Shown one piece after another: positions 7,067 to 13,864 of a stretch of 18,091 nucleotides of DNA (position 1 is the first letter of the stretch; each line of letters begins with the position of its first letter). The notes under the pieces were generated by a model. It was not told where the DNA came from, did no database searches, and saw only the letters and a list, made by a program, of their open reading frames with translations. The stretch is from JBBRLA01 sp038231615 (lineage in GTDB: Bacteria; Myxococcota_A; Polyangia; Palsa-1104; JAEUJZ01), in NCBI GenBank assembly GCA_038231615.1, contig JBBRLA010000093.1:1-18091 (forward strand), given 5' to 3'. The position numbers and the translations under genes were made by a program.

Positions 7067-7153
7067 GTCGTAGCTTTCGCTGCCGTTGTCGCCGTTCATG
7101 AGCAGCTTGCGCACTTTGCCCAGGCGGTAAAGTTCCGCCGCCGTGCGCACTGT
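7067..7153 (-). pseudogene. Remnant of a SanA/YdcF-family (DUF218) gene
   Basis: In one minus-strand frame directly after a TAG at 7156-7154, about 28 residues read RTAAELYRLGKVRKLLMNGD followed by NGSESYDQ. This matches my memory of the core of SanA/YdcF (DUF218) proteins, where a 'LY..GKv..ll.SGDN....Y(D/N)E' segment is conserved. The family is about 200 residues long with an N-terminal membrane anchor; here both ends are missing. After YDQ the frame loses family character and runs into the four-Cys protein's start. The fragment begins eight bases beyond the stop codon of the WD40 gene. It looks like the leftover of a deletion or of replacement by the neighbouring module. It has no ribosome site and is unlikely to be expressed. 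Confidence 0.5.
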
Positions 7154-7161
7154 CTACCTAC

Positions 7162-10100
7162 TCACGGTGTCCGGCCAAAATATGGCACGCAGTATTCCGC
7201 CGCCTCGACGAACTCCCGCGGCGTCTGCGGCCCCAGGCGCAGTTCCGGCTGGTAGCGCAGAAGCTCGCAGGCGATGCTGAGAAAGGTCTGCGCAGTGACC
7301 GGCTGGACCCACGCGGCGCTCTTCCCCAGGATGGCGGTGACCCGGCTGCCGGTTGGCGAGAACGACGCCGTGCCGCCGCTGGCCCCGGGACAATTCGCCG
7401 GCTGATCTTCCTCGGCCTCGACCTCCGGGTCTTCCCCTTCGGTCAGGGCGGCGAGTTGGCCGCGCAGGGTGGCCAGCCGCTGGCCGGTGGCGGTGTCCCA
7501 GATGCGCGCGCTCTTGCCCACGCTGGCGGTGAGCAAGCGCTTCCCATCGGGCGAGAAGCTCGCGGACAGCGCCGAGGGCCGGACCTCGTCCACCTGGGCC
7601 TGCAAGACGGAGAGAGGCACCCCGGTGACGGCGCTCCACATGCGCGCGGTGCGGTCGGCGCTGGCGGTGACGATGCGGCTGCCGTCCGGGGAGAAGGTCG
7701 TCGAGACGACGTCCTCGGTGTGCCCCTCCATCACTGCCACCTCGGCCCCGGTGGTGGTGTCCCAGACCCGCGCTGTGTGGTCGCGGCTTCCGCTGACCAG
7801 CCGCGTCCCGTCCGGTGAGAAGGCCAGCGCCGAGACGGTCTTTTGGTGCCCCGCAAGGATGAGCAGGGAATCGCCGGTCGTGGCGTCCCACAGGTGTACG
7901 GTGTCGTCGGCACCGGCACTGGCCACCCGGTCGCCTTGGGGGGATAAAATGGCGACGCGGATGTGATCGCCCAGGACCCAGATCGGCGCCCCGCTGGGCC
8001 CGTCCCAGATCCGCGCCGTGCCATCCAGCCCGGTGGTCAGGATGCGGGCGCCGTCCCGGGAATAGGTCGCCGAGCAGACCCCTTGTTTGTGGCCGTTGAG
8101 CACCGCCACCTCGCGGCCGGTGACGGCGTTCCACAGCCGGGCGGTGTGGTCCTCGCTGGCGGTCAGCACCCGGCCCTGGTCGGGAGAAAACGTCGCCGAG
8201 CGCACGCGCCCCTTGTGTCCCGAAAGCACCGCGAGCTGCTCGCCGGTGAAGCCGTCCCAGATTCGCGCGGTTTTGTCGGCGCTGGCGGTGACCACCCGGC
8301 GGCCGTCGCCCGAGAAGCGCGTCGAGAAGATGCGATCGCCATGGCCGCGCAGCACGTGAGAGGCCCAGATCGCGCCGATGTTCCACACCCGCGCGGATCG
8401 GTCGTCGCTGGCGGTGAGCACCCGCAGGTCGTCCGGCGCGAAGGATGCCGAGACGACGGTGTCGTTGTGCCCCGCAAGGATGAGCAGGAGGGCCCCGGTG
8501 GTGGCGCTCCACAGCCGGGCGGTCTTGTCGGCGCTGGCGGTGATCACCCGCTTGCCGTCCCACGAGAAGCCCGCCGACGAGACCCCGGCGGAGTGTCCGC
8601 GCAGCACCGCCAGCGGGCGTCCGTCCGGGGCCCGCCACAGCCGGGCGGTGCCGTCGAGGCCGGCGGTGACCACGCGGCTGCCATCGGGCGAGAAGGCCAC
8701 CCCGCAGACCACGCCCTTGTGCCCCGAGAGCACCGCCACCGGCCGGCCATCGGTCGCGCGCCACAGCCGGGCGGTGCCGTCCTCCCCGGCGGTGGCGATC
8801 AGCCGTCCGTCCGGCGAGTATACCACCCAGTGGACGCCGGCTCCGTGCCCGCGCAGCGCCGCCACCTGCTCTCCGGTGGCCACATCGAAGACCCGGGCCG
8901 GGGCCTCGTCGTGCCTCACCGGAAGCCCGCCGACGCCGACCCGCTTGCCGTCGGGGGAGAAGGCCACCGAGAGCACCTCGCCCTCGGACAGGCGCAGCAC
9001 CTGCATCGGTTTGCCGTTGGCCACGGCCCACAGCCGCGCGGTCCCGTCCCGTCCCGCGGTGACCGCCAGCTTGCCATCGGGCGAGAACCCCCCAGTCCAC
9101 ACGCCGGCCCCGTGGCCCCGCAAAAGAAAGAGCGCCTTGCCGCTGGCCGCGTCCCACAGGCGGGCGGTGCTGTCCTTGCTGGTGGTCAGCACCCGCCGCC
9201 CATCGGGCGAAAGCGTCGCGCTGGTCACCCCATCGGCGTGGCCCTTGTACGTCGCCAGAAGCTGTCCGGTGACCCCGTCCCACAGGCGGGCGGTGCGATC
9301 CAGCCCCCCGGTCAACACCCGCCGCGAGTCCTGGGCAAAGGCCGCCGACCACACGCTGCCGGTGTGCCCGCGCAGCGGCAGGGAGAAGAGCAGCGCCGCC
9401 GTCGCCGCGGTCAGCCCATGCAGCGCCGGGACCAGCGGCTCGTGCTGCTCCCGCAGAGAGGGACCGACGGCGCGGATGCCGGTGACCAGCGCCACCACCT
9501 CGTCCCCCGGCTGCCGCGAGAGCAACGCCGCCCGCAAACCCCGCTCCGCCAGCGACACCGCCTCGGCGCGGTTCTTGGCCGCCGCCTCCGCCGTCCGCGC
9601 CAGCCGCTGCGCCGCCTCGGCCTGCTGCACCTGACTGTATTCCCACCCCACCGTCGTCAGCAGCACCGATAGCACGACCACCATCGAGGCCAGCACCGCC
9701 ACGTTGCGACGCTGCGCCCGCGCCTCCTGTTCCAGGTGCAGCCGGCGCTCCCGCTCCAGGGCGGCGCGGCGCTCCTCCTCGGCGGCCTCGCGCAGCTTCT
9801 CCTGGTCGCGCCGGGCCAGGTCCAGGCCGGCCAGCAGGAACTCATGCTCGTCCGGGCTGACGTCCTCCCGTCCCCGCGACCACTCGATGGCTTCGCGCAG
9901 CACCTGCCCGCGCAAGAGAAAATCGTCCGCCTTGCCCGACTCACGCCAGCGCAGGAGCGGCTCGGCGAAGAGCCCCCGGCGTTCCTTCTCCTGGACCCAG
10001 GCGCGGTCAAAGACCGTGGCGAAGATGCGGTTGCGCAGGCGCAGCACCGCCCCGTCGGGCCGCCGCTCCTCCGCCGCCATTCCGGTCAGGCGCAGAAGGA

Positions 10101-11094
10101 GCTGCACCGGATCGTCTCCGCTGGCGGTGGGCGTCGCCCCATCCAGCAGGCGGCGGTACAGACGCAAAAGTTCCTGAAGCTGCGGGCTCTGCTCCAGCCG
10201 GCTTTCCGCATACGTCAGGTTGGGCTCCTCGCTGCGCCCCCGGCGGAGGAAGGCCTCGTTGACCACCCGCGCCACGCGCTCTTCCGGCGACTCGCCCGAG
10301 ACCGATGACTCCCCCGGGCGCGCCTCCTTGTGTCCCTGTCGGATCAGGGCCTCGCACACCCGCTGGGTCATGTAGGGGTGTCCGCTGGTCCAGCTCAGCA
10401 CCGCCTGAAGCAGCCGCTCGGGGTCGTTGGCGTTGCCCTCGAGGCCCGGCAGCAGCGCCCGCGCTTCGTCGGGAGTGAAATCGAGCAGCCGGATGCCCCT
10501 GCCGATGTTGAACGGCGTGCGCGCGGGGTTCTTGATCAGTTCCCCCGGGGTCGCCACCCCCATCAGGCAGAAGGTCAGCCGCTCGTAGGCCTCGTCCTCG
10601 GCGCGGGCGTTGTAGGCATCGCGGATGGCGGCGAAGAAATCGTCGGTCGAGAAGGGCAGGGCCAGCAGGCTGTCGATCTCGTCGATGAAGATGACCACCT
10701 TGCGGGTAAGCTCCCGCAGCACCACCTCGCGCAGGTACAGCACCACCCGGTGTACCGGCGTCGTGCCCAGCTGTCGCAGCCAGAATTCCCGCGGCTGCGG
10801 CAGCTTCAGCTTGCGGGCCACCTCCTCGATGAAGCCGTAGTACCACTGCTCCGGCTCGCTGCACGTGCCCCCGATGCGCGTCAGATCGATGGTGGCGCAC
10901 AGCAGCCCCTGCTCCTTCAACCAGCGGGCGGCGCGCACCCGCAGGCTCGACTTGCCGATCTGCCGCGGGGCCAGGACGTAGCAGAACTCTCCCCGCAAAA
11001 GGGCCCCACACAGCTCGCCGTCCGCCGGGCGTTCCACGTAAAGGGCGCCCGCGGGCAGCGAACCACCGGCGTGGAAGCGTGGGGCGGCGCTCAC
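7162..11094 (-). CDS. STAND-type AAA ATPase with membrane segment and about 15 WD40 repeats
   Basis: A 1310-residue protein. The start is GTG 11094, overlapping the upstream stop as GTGA, so it is translationally coupled. Residues 1-300 form an AAA-like domain (PF14516 type): Walker A APRQIGKSS at 42-50, Walker B VVIFIDEID at 133-141, and the family marker ARTPFNIG...IRLLDFTPDEA. A charged Glu/Arg coiled coil covers about 428-462. A single hydrophobic span lies at about 464-484 (VAVLASMVVVLSVLL). WD40 repeats run from 576 to about 1240: fifteen recognisable blades (GH...V.S..FSPDG...T...D.TARLW), number 12 with DH instead of GH, then an acidic insert and one decayed blade. A Cys-containing C-terminal cap ends the protein. 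WD40 repeats would act as sensor, the AAA domain as switch; the membrane segment would place ATPase and propeller on opposite sides or mark a hydrophobic linker. The related protease-ATPase upstream is the likely partner. Confidence 0.88.
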   Translation of the reverse strand: MSAAPRFHAGGSLPAGALYVERPADGELCGALLRGEFCYVLAPRQIGKSSLRVRAARWLKEQGLLCATIDLTRIGGTCSEPEQWYYGFIEEVARKLKLPQPREFWLRQLGTTPVHRVVLYLREVVLRELTRKVVIFIDEIDSLLALPFSTDDFFAAIRDAYNARAEDEAYERLTFCLMGVATPGELIKNPARTPFNIGRGIRLLDFTPDEARALLPGLEGNANDPERLLQAVLSWTSGHPYMTQRVCEALIRQGHKEARPGESSVSGESPEERVARVVNEAFLRRGRSEEPNLTYAESRLEQSPQLQELLRLYRRLLDGATPTASGDDPVQLLLRLTGMAAEERRPDGAVLRLRNRIFATVFDRAWVQEKERRGLFAEPLLRWRESGKADDFLLRGQVLREAIEWSRGREDVSPDEHEFLLAGLDLARRDQEKLREAAEEERRAALERERRLHLEQEARAQRRNVAVLASMVVVLSVLLTTVGWEYSQVQQAEAAQRLARTAEAAAKNRAEAVSLAERGLRAALLSRQPGDEVVALVTGIRAVGPSLREQHEPLVPALHGLTAATAALLFSLPLRGHTGSVWSAAFAQDSRRVLTGGLDRTARLWDGVTGQLLATYKGHADGVTSATLSPDGRRVLTTSKDSTARLWDAASGKALFLLRGHGAGVWTGGFSPDGKLAVTAGRDGTARLWAVANGKPMQVLRLSEGEVLSVAFSPDGKRVGVGGLPVRHDEAPARVFDVATGEQVAALRGHGAGVHWVVYSPDGRLIATAGEDGTARLWRATDGRPVAVLSGHKGVVCGVAFSPDGSRVVTAGLDGTARLWRAPDGRPLAVLRGHSAGVSSAGFSWDGKRVITASADKTARLWSATTGALLLILAGHNDTVVSASFAPDDLRVLTASDDRSARVWNIGAIWASHVLRGHGDRIFSTRFSGDGRRVVTASADKTARIWDGFTGEQLAVLSGHKGRVRSATFSPDQGRVLTASEDHTARLWNAVTGREVAVLNGHKQGVCSATYSRDGARILTTGLDGTARIWDGPSGAPIWVLGDHIRVAILSPQGDRVASAGADDTVHLWDATTGDSLLILAGHQKTVSALAFSPDGTRLVSGSRDHTARVWDTTTGAEVAVMEGHTEDVVSTTFSPDGSRIVTASADRTARMWSAVTGVPLSVLQAQVDEVRPSALSASFSPDGKRLLTASVGKSARIWDTATGQRLATLRGQLAALTEGEDPEVEAEEDQPANCPGASGGTASFSPTGSRVTAILGKSAAWVQPVTAQTFLSIACELLRYQPELRLGPQTPREFVEAAEYCVPYFGRTP

Positions 11095-12725
11095 GTGCCG
11101 GTGAGCTTGCGGCGCAGTCGCTGGTAAAGCTGATAGCGCACGCGGAACCCCGAGGTGGCCTCGTCGCTCTCGATAAGGCCCGCCTGCTCCAGCTTGTGGC
11201 GCGCATTGCGGTCCAGTGATGAAAGGCGGCTCGGCGGCCCGGTCAGAAGCGCCGTGAAGGCCCCGCCCACCGCCGGCTGCTCCTGCAGGCGTTGCAGCGC
11301 CTGATCCAGGAAACCGTCGAAGACCTTGCTCTTTTTCGGGTCCTCATCGAGAAGCTGAAGCAGCGGCGCGCCCTGCTTGCGGGACGAATAGAAGAGCAAC
11401 CGCAAAAGATACGGGTGCCCGCCGATGAGCGCCCGCACCGCGTCGAGTTCTGCCGCCGATGGGCGCAGCCCGTAAAGCTGGGCCAGGCGCAGGGTCTGGT
11501 CCTGGTCGAAGTCCCCCAGGCGCACCGGCTCGGTCAGGTTGAAGGGCGACTGCCGTGCGTTGTGAATGAGCAGCGCCGGGGTGGTCGATACCGATAGAAG
11601 AAGGCGCAGCCGTTGCCAGGGCTCCTCCTCGACCCCGTTCTCCGCCCAGGCGCGCAAAAGGCCGAAGAACTCGCTGGCGAAGGGCGAGTCCCACACGGTG
11701 TCAGCCCGGTCGATGGCCAGCAGCACCACCCCGTCGTTGTGGTCCATGCGCGGCAGGATCGACCGCTCCATCAGCCAGGTGATGTTCGACATGGGGTTGT
11801 CCGATACCCAGGCCTGCTCGACCTCGTCCCGGTGCCCGTGGAACGAGTTGACCACGTGCATGGCCAGCTCCCGCAGGAAGCTCGACAGGCTGCTCTTCGA
11901 ACGCTGGTCGAAGAGTTCCAGGTTCACCGAGACCACCTTGCAGCGGCCCTCGCTGGGCTTGCGTCGCTCGTTCAGCACGTACTTCAGCAGCCATGTCTTG
12001 CCGAAGAGTTCTGGCCCCCAAAGCACCGCCGGCTTGCCGGGGAACTCCAGGTAGTCCTGGGCCATCTGCTCTTCGGCCTGCCGGTGCACATACCAGCTCG
12101 GGTCGTAGGCCGCCTTGGGTGGCTGGGGGTGGCGCTTCTGCGGGTCGGGGGGCAGGAGCGACTCGATGTAGCGGGCCGGGCAGGCGTAGACCACTCCGGT
12201 GCGCCCGGTGCGTTCATCGGGCACCACCTGCTTCAGGTGGCCGATGACCTGATCGGAAGAGAAGATGGGCACCCCGGAGAGCATCGCCTCCAGGGCGCCA
12301 GGAGGGGTGTTGCGCGCGTGCAGCACCACCGCTGGGCCGCGGCGCAGGTCCAGTCCGTCGGGGTCTTGCACATGGCCCTCGATGGGCTGGACCTGCGCCG
12401 GGAAACCGTGGGCCTCCCAGACGCTGCCCTTGACCAGGCCGGTGGACAGCGTCAGCGGCTCGACATCGGGCAGGGGCTGGTCGAGCTGCATCATGGCGCA
12501 GTCGGCCTCGGGGTCCACATGGCGCACCGTGGCCTCGACCTCGCAGGAGGGGAAGCGCAGGCGCAGCCGGGCCCCCAGGGCCACCCCGTGGACCACGTGG
12601 GCGCAGGTGACCGCCCATTCCGGGCGCACCAGATAGCCCGCGCCGGTCTGAGTGCCCCAGGTCCCCTCGGCCTCGACGAACGCGCAGGCCTGCCGGATCG
12701 CCTCGGGGGTGGCCGGGCGTGTCAT
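11091..12725 (-). CDS. Trypsin-like protease fused to STAND-type AAA ATPase
   Basis: A 544-residue protein from ATG 12725, with GAGG about 11 bases upstream. In-frame ATGs at 12761 and 12866 are possible, but the latter overlaps the divergent gene. Residues 1-190 look like a chymotrypsin-fold protease: His43 in TCAHVV, Asp75 in EADCAMMQL and Ser150 in AMLSGVPIF form the triad. The usual Gly two residues before the Ser is Met here, so the oxyanion hole may be altered. Residues 205-544 are an AAA domain of the same type as the next gene: Walker A GPELFGKT at 237-244, Walker B VVLLAIDRAD near 333-342 (Asp339, but Arg instead of Glu), then ARQSPFNLTEPVRLGDF and GGHPYLLRLL. There is no signal peptide, so it is probably cytoplasmic. 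The arrangement fits an effector-NTPase of a conflict or programmed-response module. Its stop overlaps the WD40 gene's start by four bases. Confidence 0.86.
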   Translation of the reverse strand: MTRPATPEAIRQACAFVEAEGTWGTQTGAGYLVRPEWAVTCAHVVHGVALGARLRLRFPSCEVEATVRHVDPEADCAMMQLDQPLPDVEPLTLSTGLVKGSVWEAHGFPAQVQPIEGHVQDPDGLDLRRGPAVVLHARNTPPGALEAMLSGVPIFSSDQVIGHLKQVVPDERTGRTGVVYACPARYIESLLPPDPQKRHPQPPKAAYDPSWYVHRQAEEQMAQDYLEFPGKPAVLWGPELFGKTWLLKYVLNERRKPSEGRCKVVSVNLELFDQRSKSSLSSFLRELAMHVVNSFHGHRDEVEQAWVSDNPMSNITWLMERSILPRMDHNDGVVLLAIDRADTVWDSPFASEFFGLLRAWAENGVEEEPWQRLRLLLSVSTTPALLIHNARQSPFNLTEPVRLGDFDQDQTLRLAQLYGLRPSAAELDAVRALIGGHPYLLRLLFYSSRKQGAPLLQLLDEDPKKSKVFDGFLDQALQRLQEQPAVGGAFTALLTGPPSRLSSLDRNARHKLEQAGLIESDEATSGFRVRYQLYQRLRRKLTGT

Positions 12726-12824
12726 GTTGGCAGCATCCTCATGATCGCCAAAGCATAGCATAATCGCGTGAATCTTAAGAATCTCGTGCCGGGCCTGGTT
12801 GGAATGACCAAACTTCGGGTGAGA

Positions 12825-12830
12825 GGGAGG
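12825..12830 (+). promoter_or_regulatory. Ribosome binding site of the PP2C gene
   Basis: GGGAGG lies five bases before ATG 12836 and fixes that start. The 110-base region between this ATG and the divergent protease-ATPase start (12725) must hold the promoters of both genes. It contains a TCTTAAGA palindrome at about 12773-12780 flanked by two GAATC copies, a possible shared control site. No clear -35/-10 pair was found for this gene. Confidence 0.6.
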
Positions 12831-12835
12831 ATTCC

Positions 12836-13798
12836 ATGATTCAGTCTCAACCGTCTTCTGGTCCATTATCTACGGCATCTGCGGCGTCTCCGGCGTCTCC
12901 GGTCCAGCCGGCGGGTCAGATGGTGGACATGTCCGATATGCCGACGCCGATCTTCACGCCGACTGTGCCGGCGCCGTCGTATCAGGTCCGTAGCCATGGG
13001 CTCACGGATCGAGGCAAGGTCCGGTCGATCAACGAGGACAACTTCCTGATCGCCGAGCTGACCAAGGCGTTGCGGGTACAGCAGTCGAGCTTGCAGGGGC
13101 CGGCCACCCAGTACAGCGGGGAGCGCGGGCACCTGTTCGTGGTGGCCGATGGCATGGGCGGGCACGCAGCGGGGGAGCAGGCCAGCGCCCTGGCGGTACA
13201 CACCATCGAGGACTTCGTGCTGAACACCCTGAAGTGGTTCTTCCACCTGCGCAGCCCCGAGCAGCCGGGGGTGCTGAGCGAGTTCCAGCAGGCCCTGCGC
13301 GCCGCCGATGCCAGGATCTTCGACGAAGCCGCCCGCCACCCCGAGTACGAGGGCATGGGCACCACCCTGACCATGGCCTACACCATCGGCCGACAGATCT
13401 TCATCATCCACGTCGGCGACAGCCGCTGCTACCTGTTGCGCGGCGGTCAACTCTACAAAGTGACCCACGACCACTCCCTGGTCGAGGAGATGGTCCAGCG
13501 AGGCCACCTGACCGCGGAGGAGGCCGCCCATCACCGCTGGCGGCATGTCATCACCAACGTCGTGGGCGGCACCGAGCGGGGCATCCGCGCCGAGGCGCAC
13601 CGGGTGGATCTGGACCCGAACGATACGATCCTTTTGTGCTCCGACGGGCTGACCGAGATGCTCAAGGACGATCGTCTGGCCGCGTTGCTGCTCGCTCAGT
13701 CCGAACCGCGGCTGGCCTGCGAGCAGCTCGTTCGCGAGGCGCTGGAGGCCGGCGGCCGGGACAACGTTACGGTGATCGTGGCGAACTTCCAGAGCTGA
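12836..13798 (+). CDS. PP2C-type protein serine/threonine phosphatase
   Basis: A 320-residue metal-dependent phosphatase. A Ser/Pro/Ala-rich, probably disordered N-terminus of about 50 residues precedes the catalytic domain. PP2C motifs appear in order: VRSINEDN (Glu67/Asp68), VVADGMGGHAAGE (Asp105), GMGTTL, HVGDSRCYL (Asp195), THDHSLVEEM, CSDGLTEML (Asp270) and GGRDNVTVIV (Asp309), so all metal-binding acids are present. There is no membrane segment, so it is cytosolic. Such enzymes reverse Hanks-type Ser/Thr kinase signalling; no kinase is in the window. It reads divergently from the protease-ATPase/WD40 operon across 110 bases and may belong to that module, for example by dephosphorylating a component. 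It could equally be an independent gene. Confidence 0.94.
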   Translation: MIQSQPSSGPLSTASAASPASPVQPAGQMVDMSDMPTPIFTPTVPAPSYQVRSHGLTDRGKVRSINEDNFLIAELTKALRVQQSSLQGPATQYSGERGHLFVVADGMGGHAAGEQASALAVHTIEDFVLNTLKWFFHLRSPEQPGVLSEFQQALRAADARIFDEAARHPEYEGMGTTLTMAYTIGRQIFIIHVGDSRCYLLRGGQLYKVTHDHSLVEEMVQRGHLTAEEAAHHRWRHVITNVVGGTERGIRAEAHRVDLDPNDTILLCSDGLTEMLKDDRLAALLLAQSEPRLACEQLVREALEAGGRDNVTVIVANFQS

Positions 13799-13816
13799 GG
13801 TTCGGCTGTTCTTATT

Positions 13817-13846
13817 GAATGTTCGGCGAACGTTCGGTGAACGTTC
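13817..13846. promoter_or_regulatory. Operator: three tandem 8-bp palindromes with 11-bp period
   Basis: GAATGTTC (13817-13824), GAACGTTC (13828-13835) and GAACGTTC (13839-13846) are each followed by GGC, GGT or GCC. The last two are perfect palindromes. The 11-base period puts them on the same face of the helix. They end six bases before the TACACT box, covering the -35 region, an ideal repressor position. Read differently, the array holds two overlapping GTTC-N7-GTTC elements, the form of the alphaproteobacterial LexA box. A TetR-type regulator is the main alternative. Confidence 0.72.
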
Positions 13847-13852
13847 GCCTGC

Positions 13853-13858
13853 TACACT
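13853..13858 (+). promoter_or_regulatory. -10 box (TACACT) of the AidB-like gene, leaderless geometry
   Basis: TACACT ends exactly six bases before ATG 13865, so the mRNA probably starts at the initiation codon. No Shine-Dalgarno sequence lies between. No good -35 is present; the operator palindromes occupy that place. Confidence 0.42.
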
Positions 13859-13864
13859 CTACCA

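Noticed and set aside
6722..7150. N-terminal extension of the lipoprotein gene up to 7150
   Set aside because: The extension has no signal peptide, is Pro/Arg-rich, and overlaps the four-Cys gene; the lipobox signal begins at ATG 6721 with AGGAGG upstream. Only the first 28 codons have family similarity (DUF218), reported as a remnant.
7154..9672. Long frames in other phases and on the plus strand across the WD40 region
   Set aside because: They repeat with the WD40 period (GHRQRRQ, VSQTRAV types) and are out-of-frame copies of the propeller repeats, not genes.
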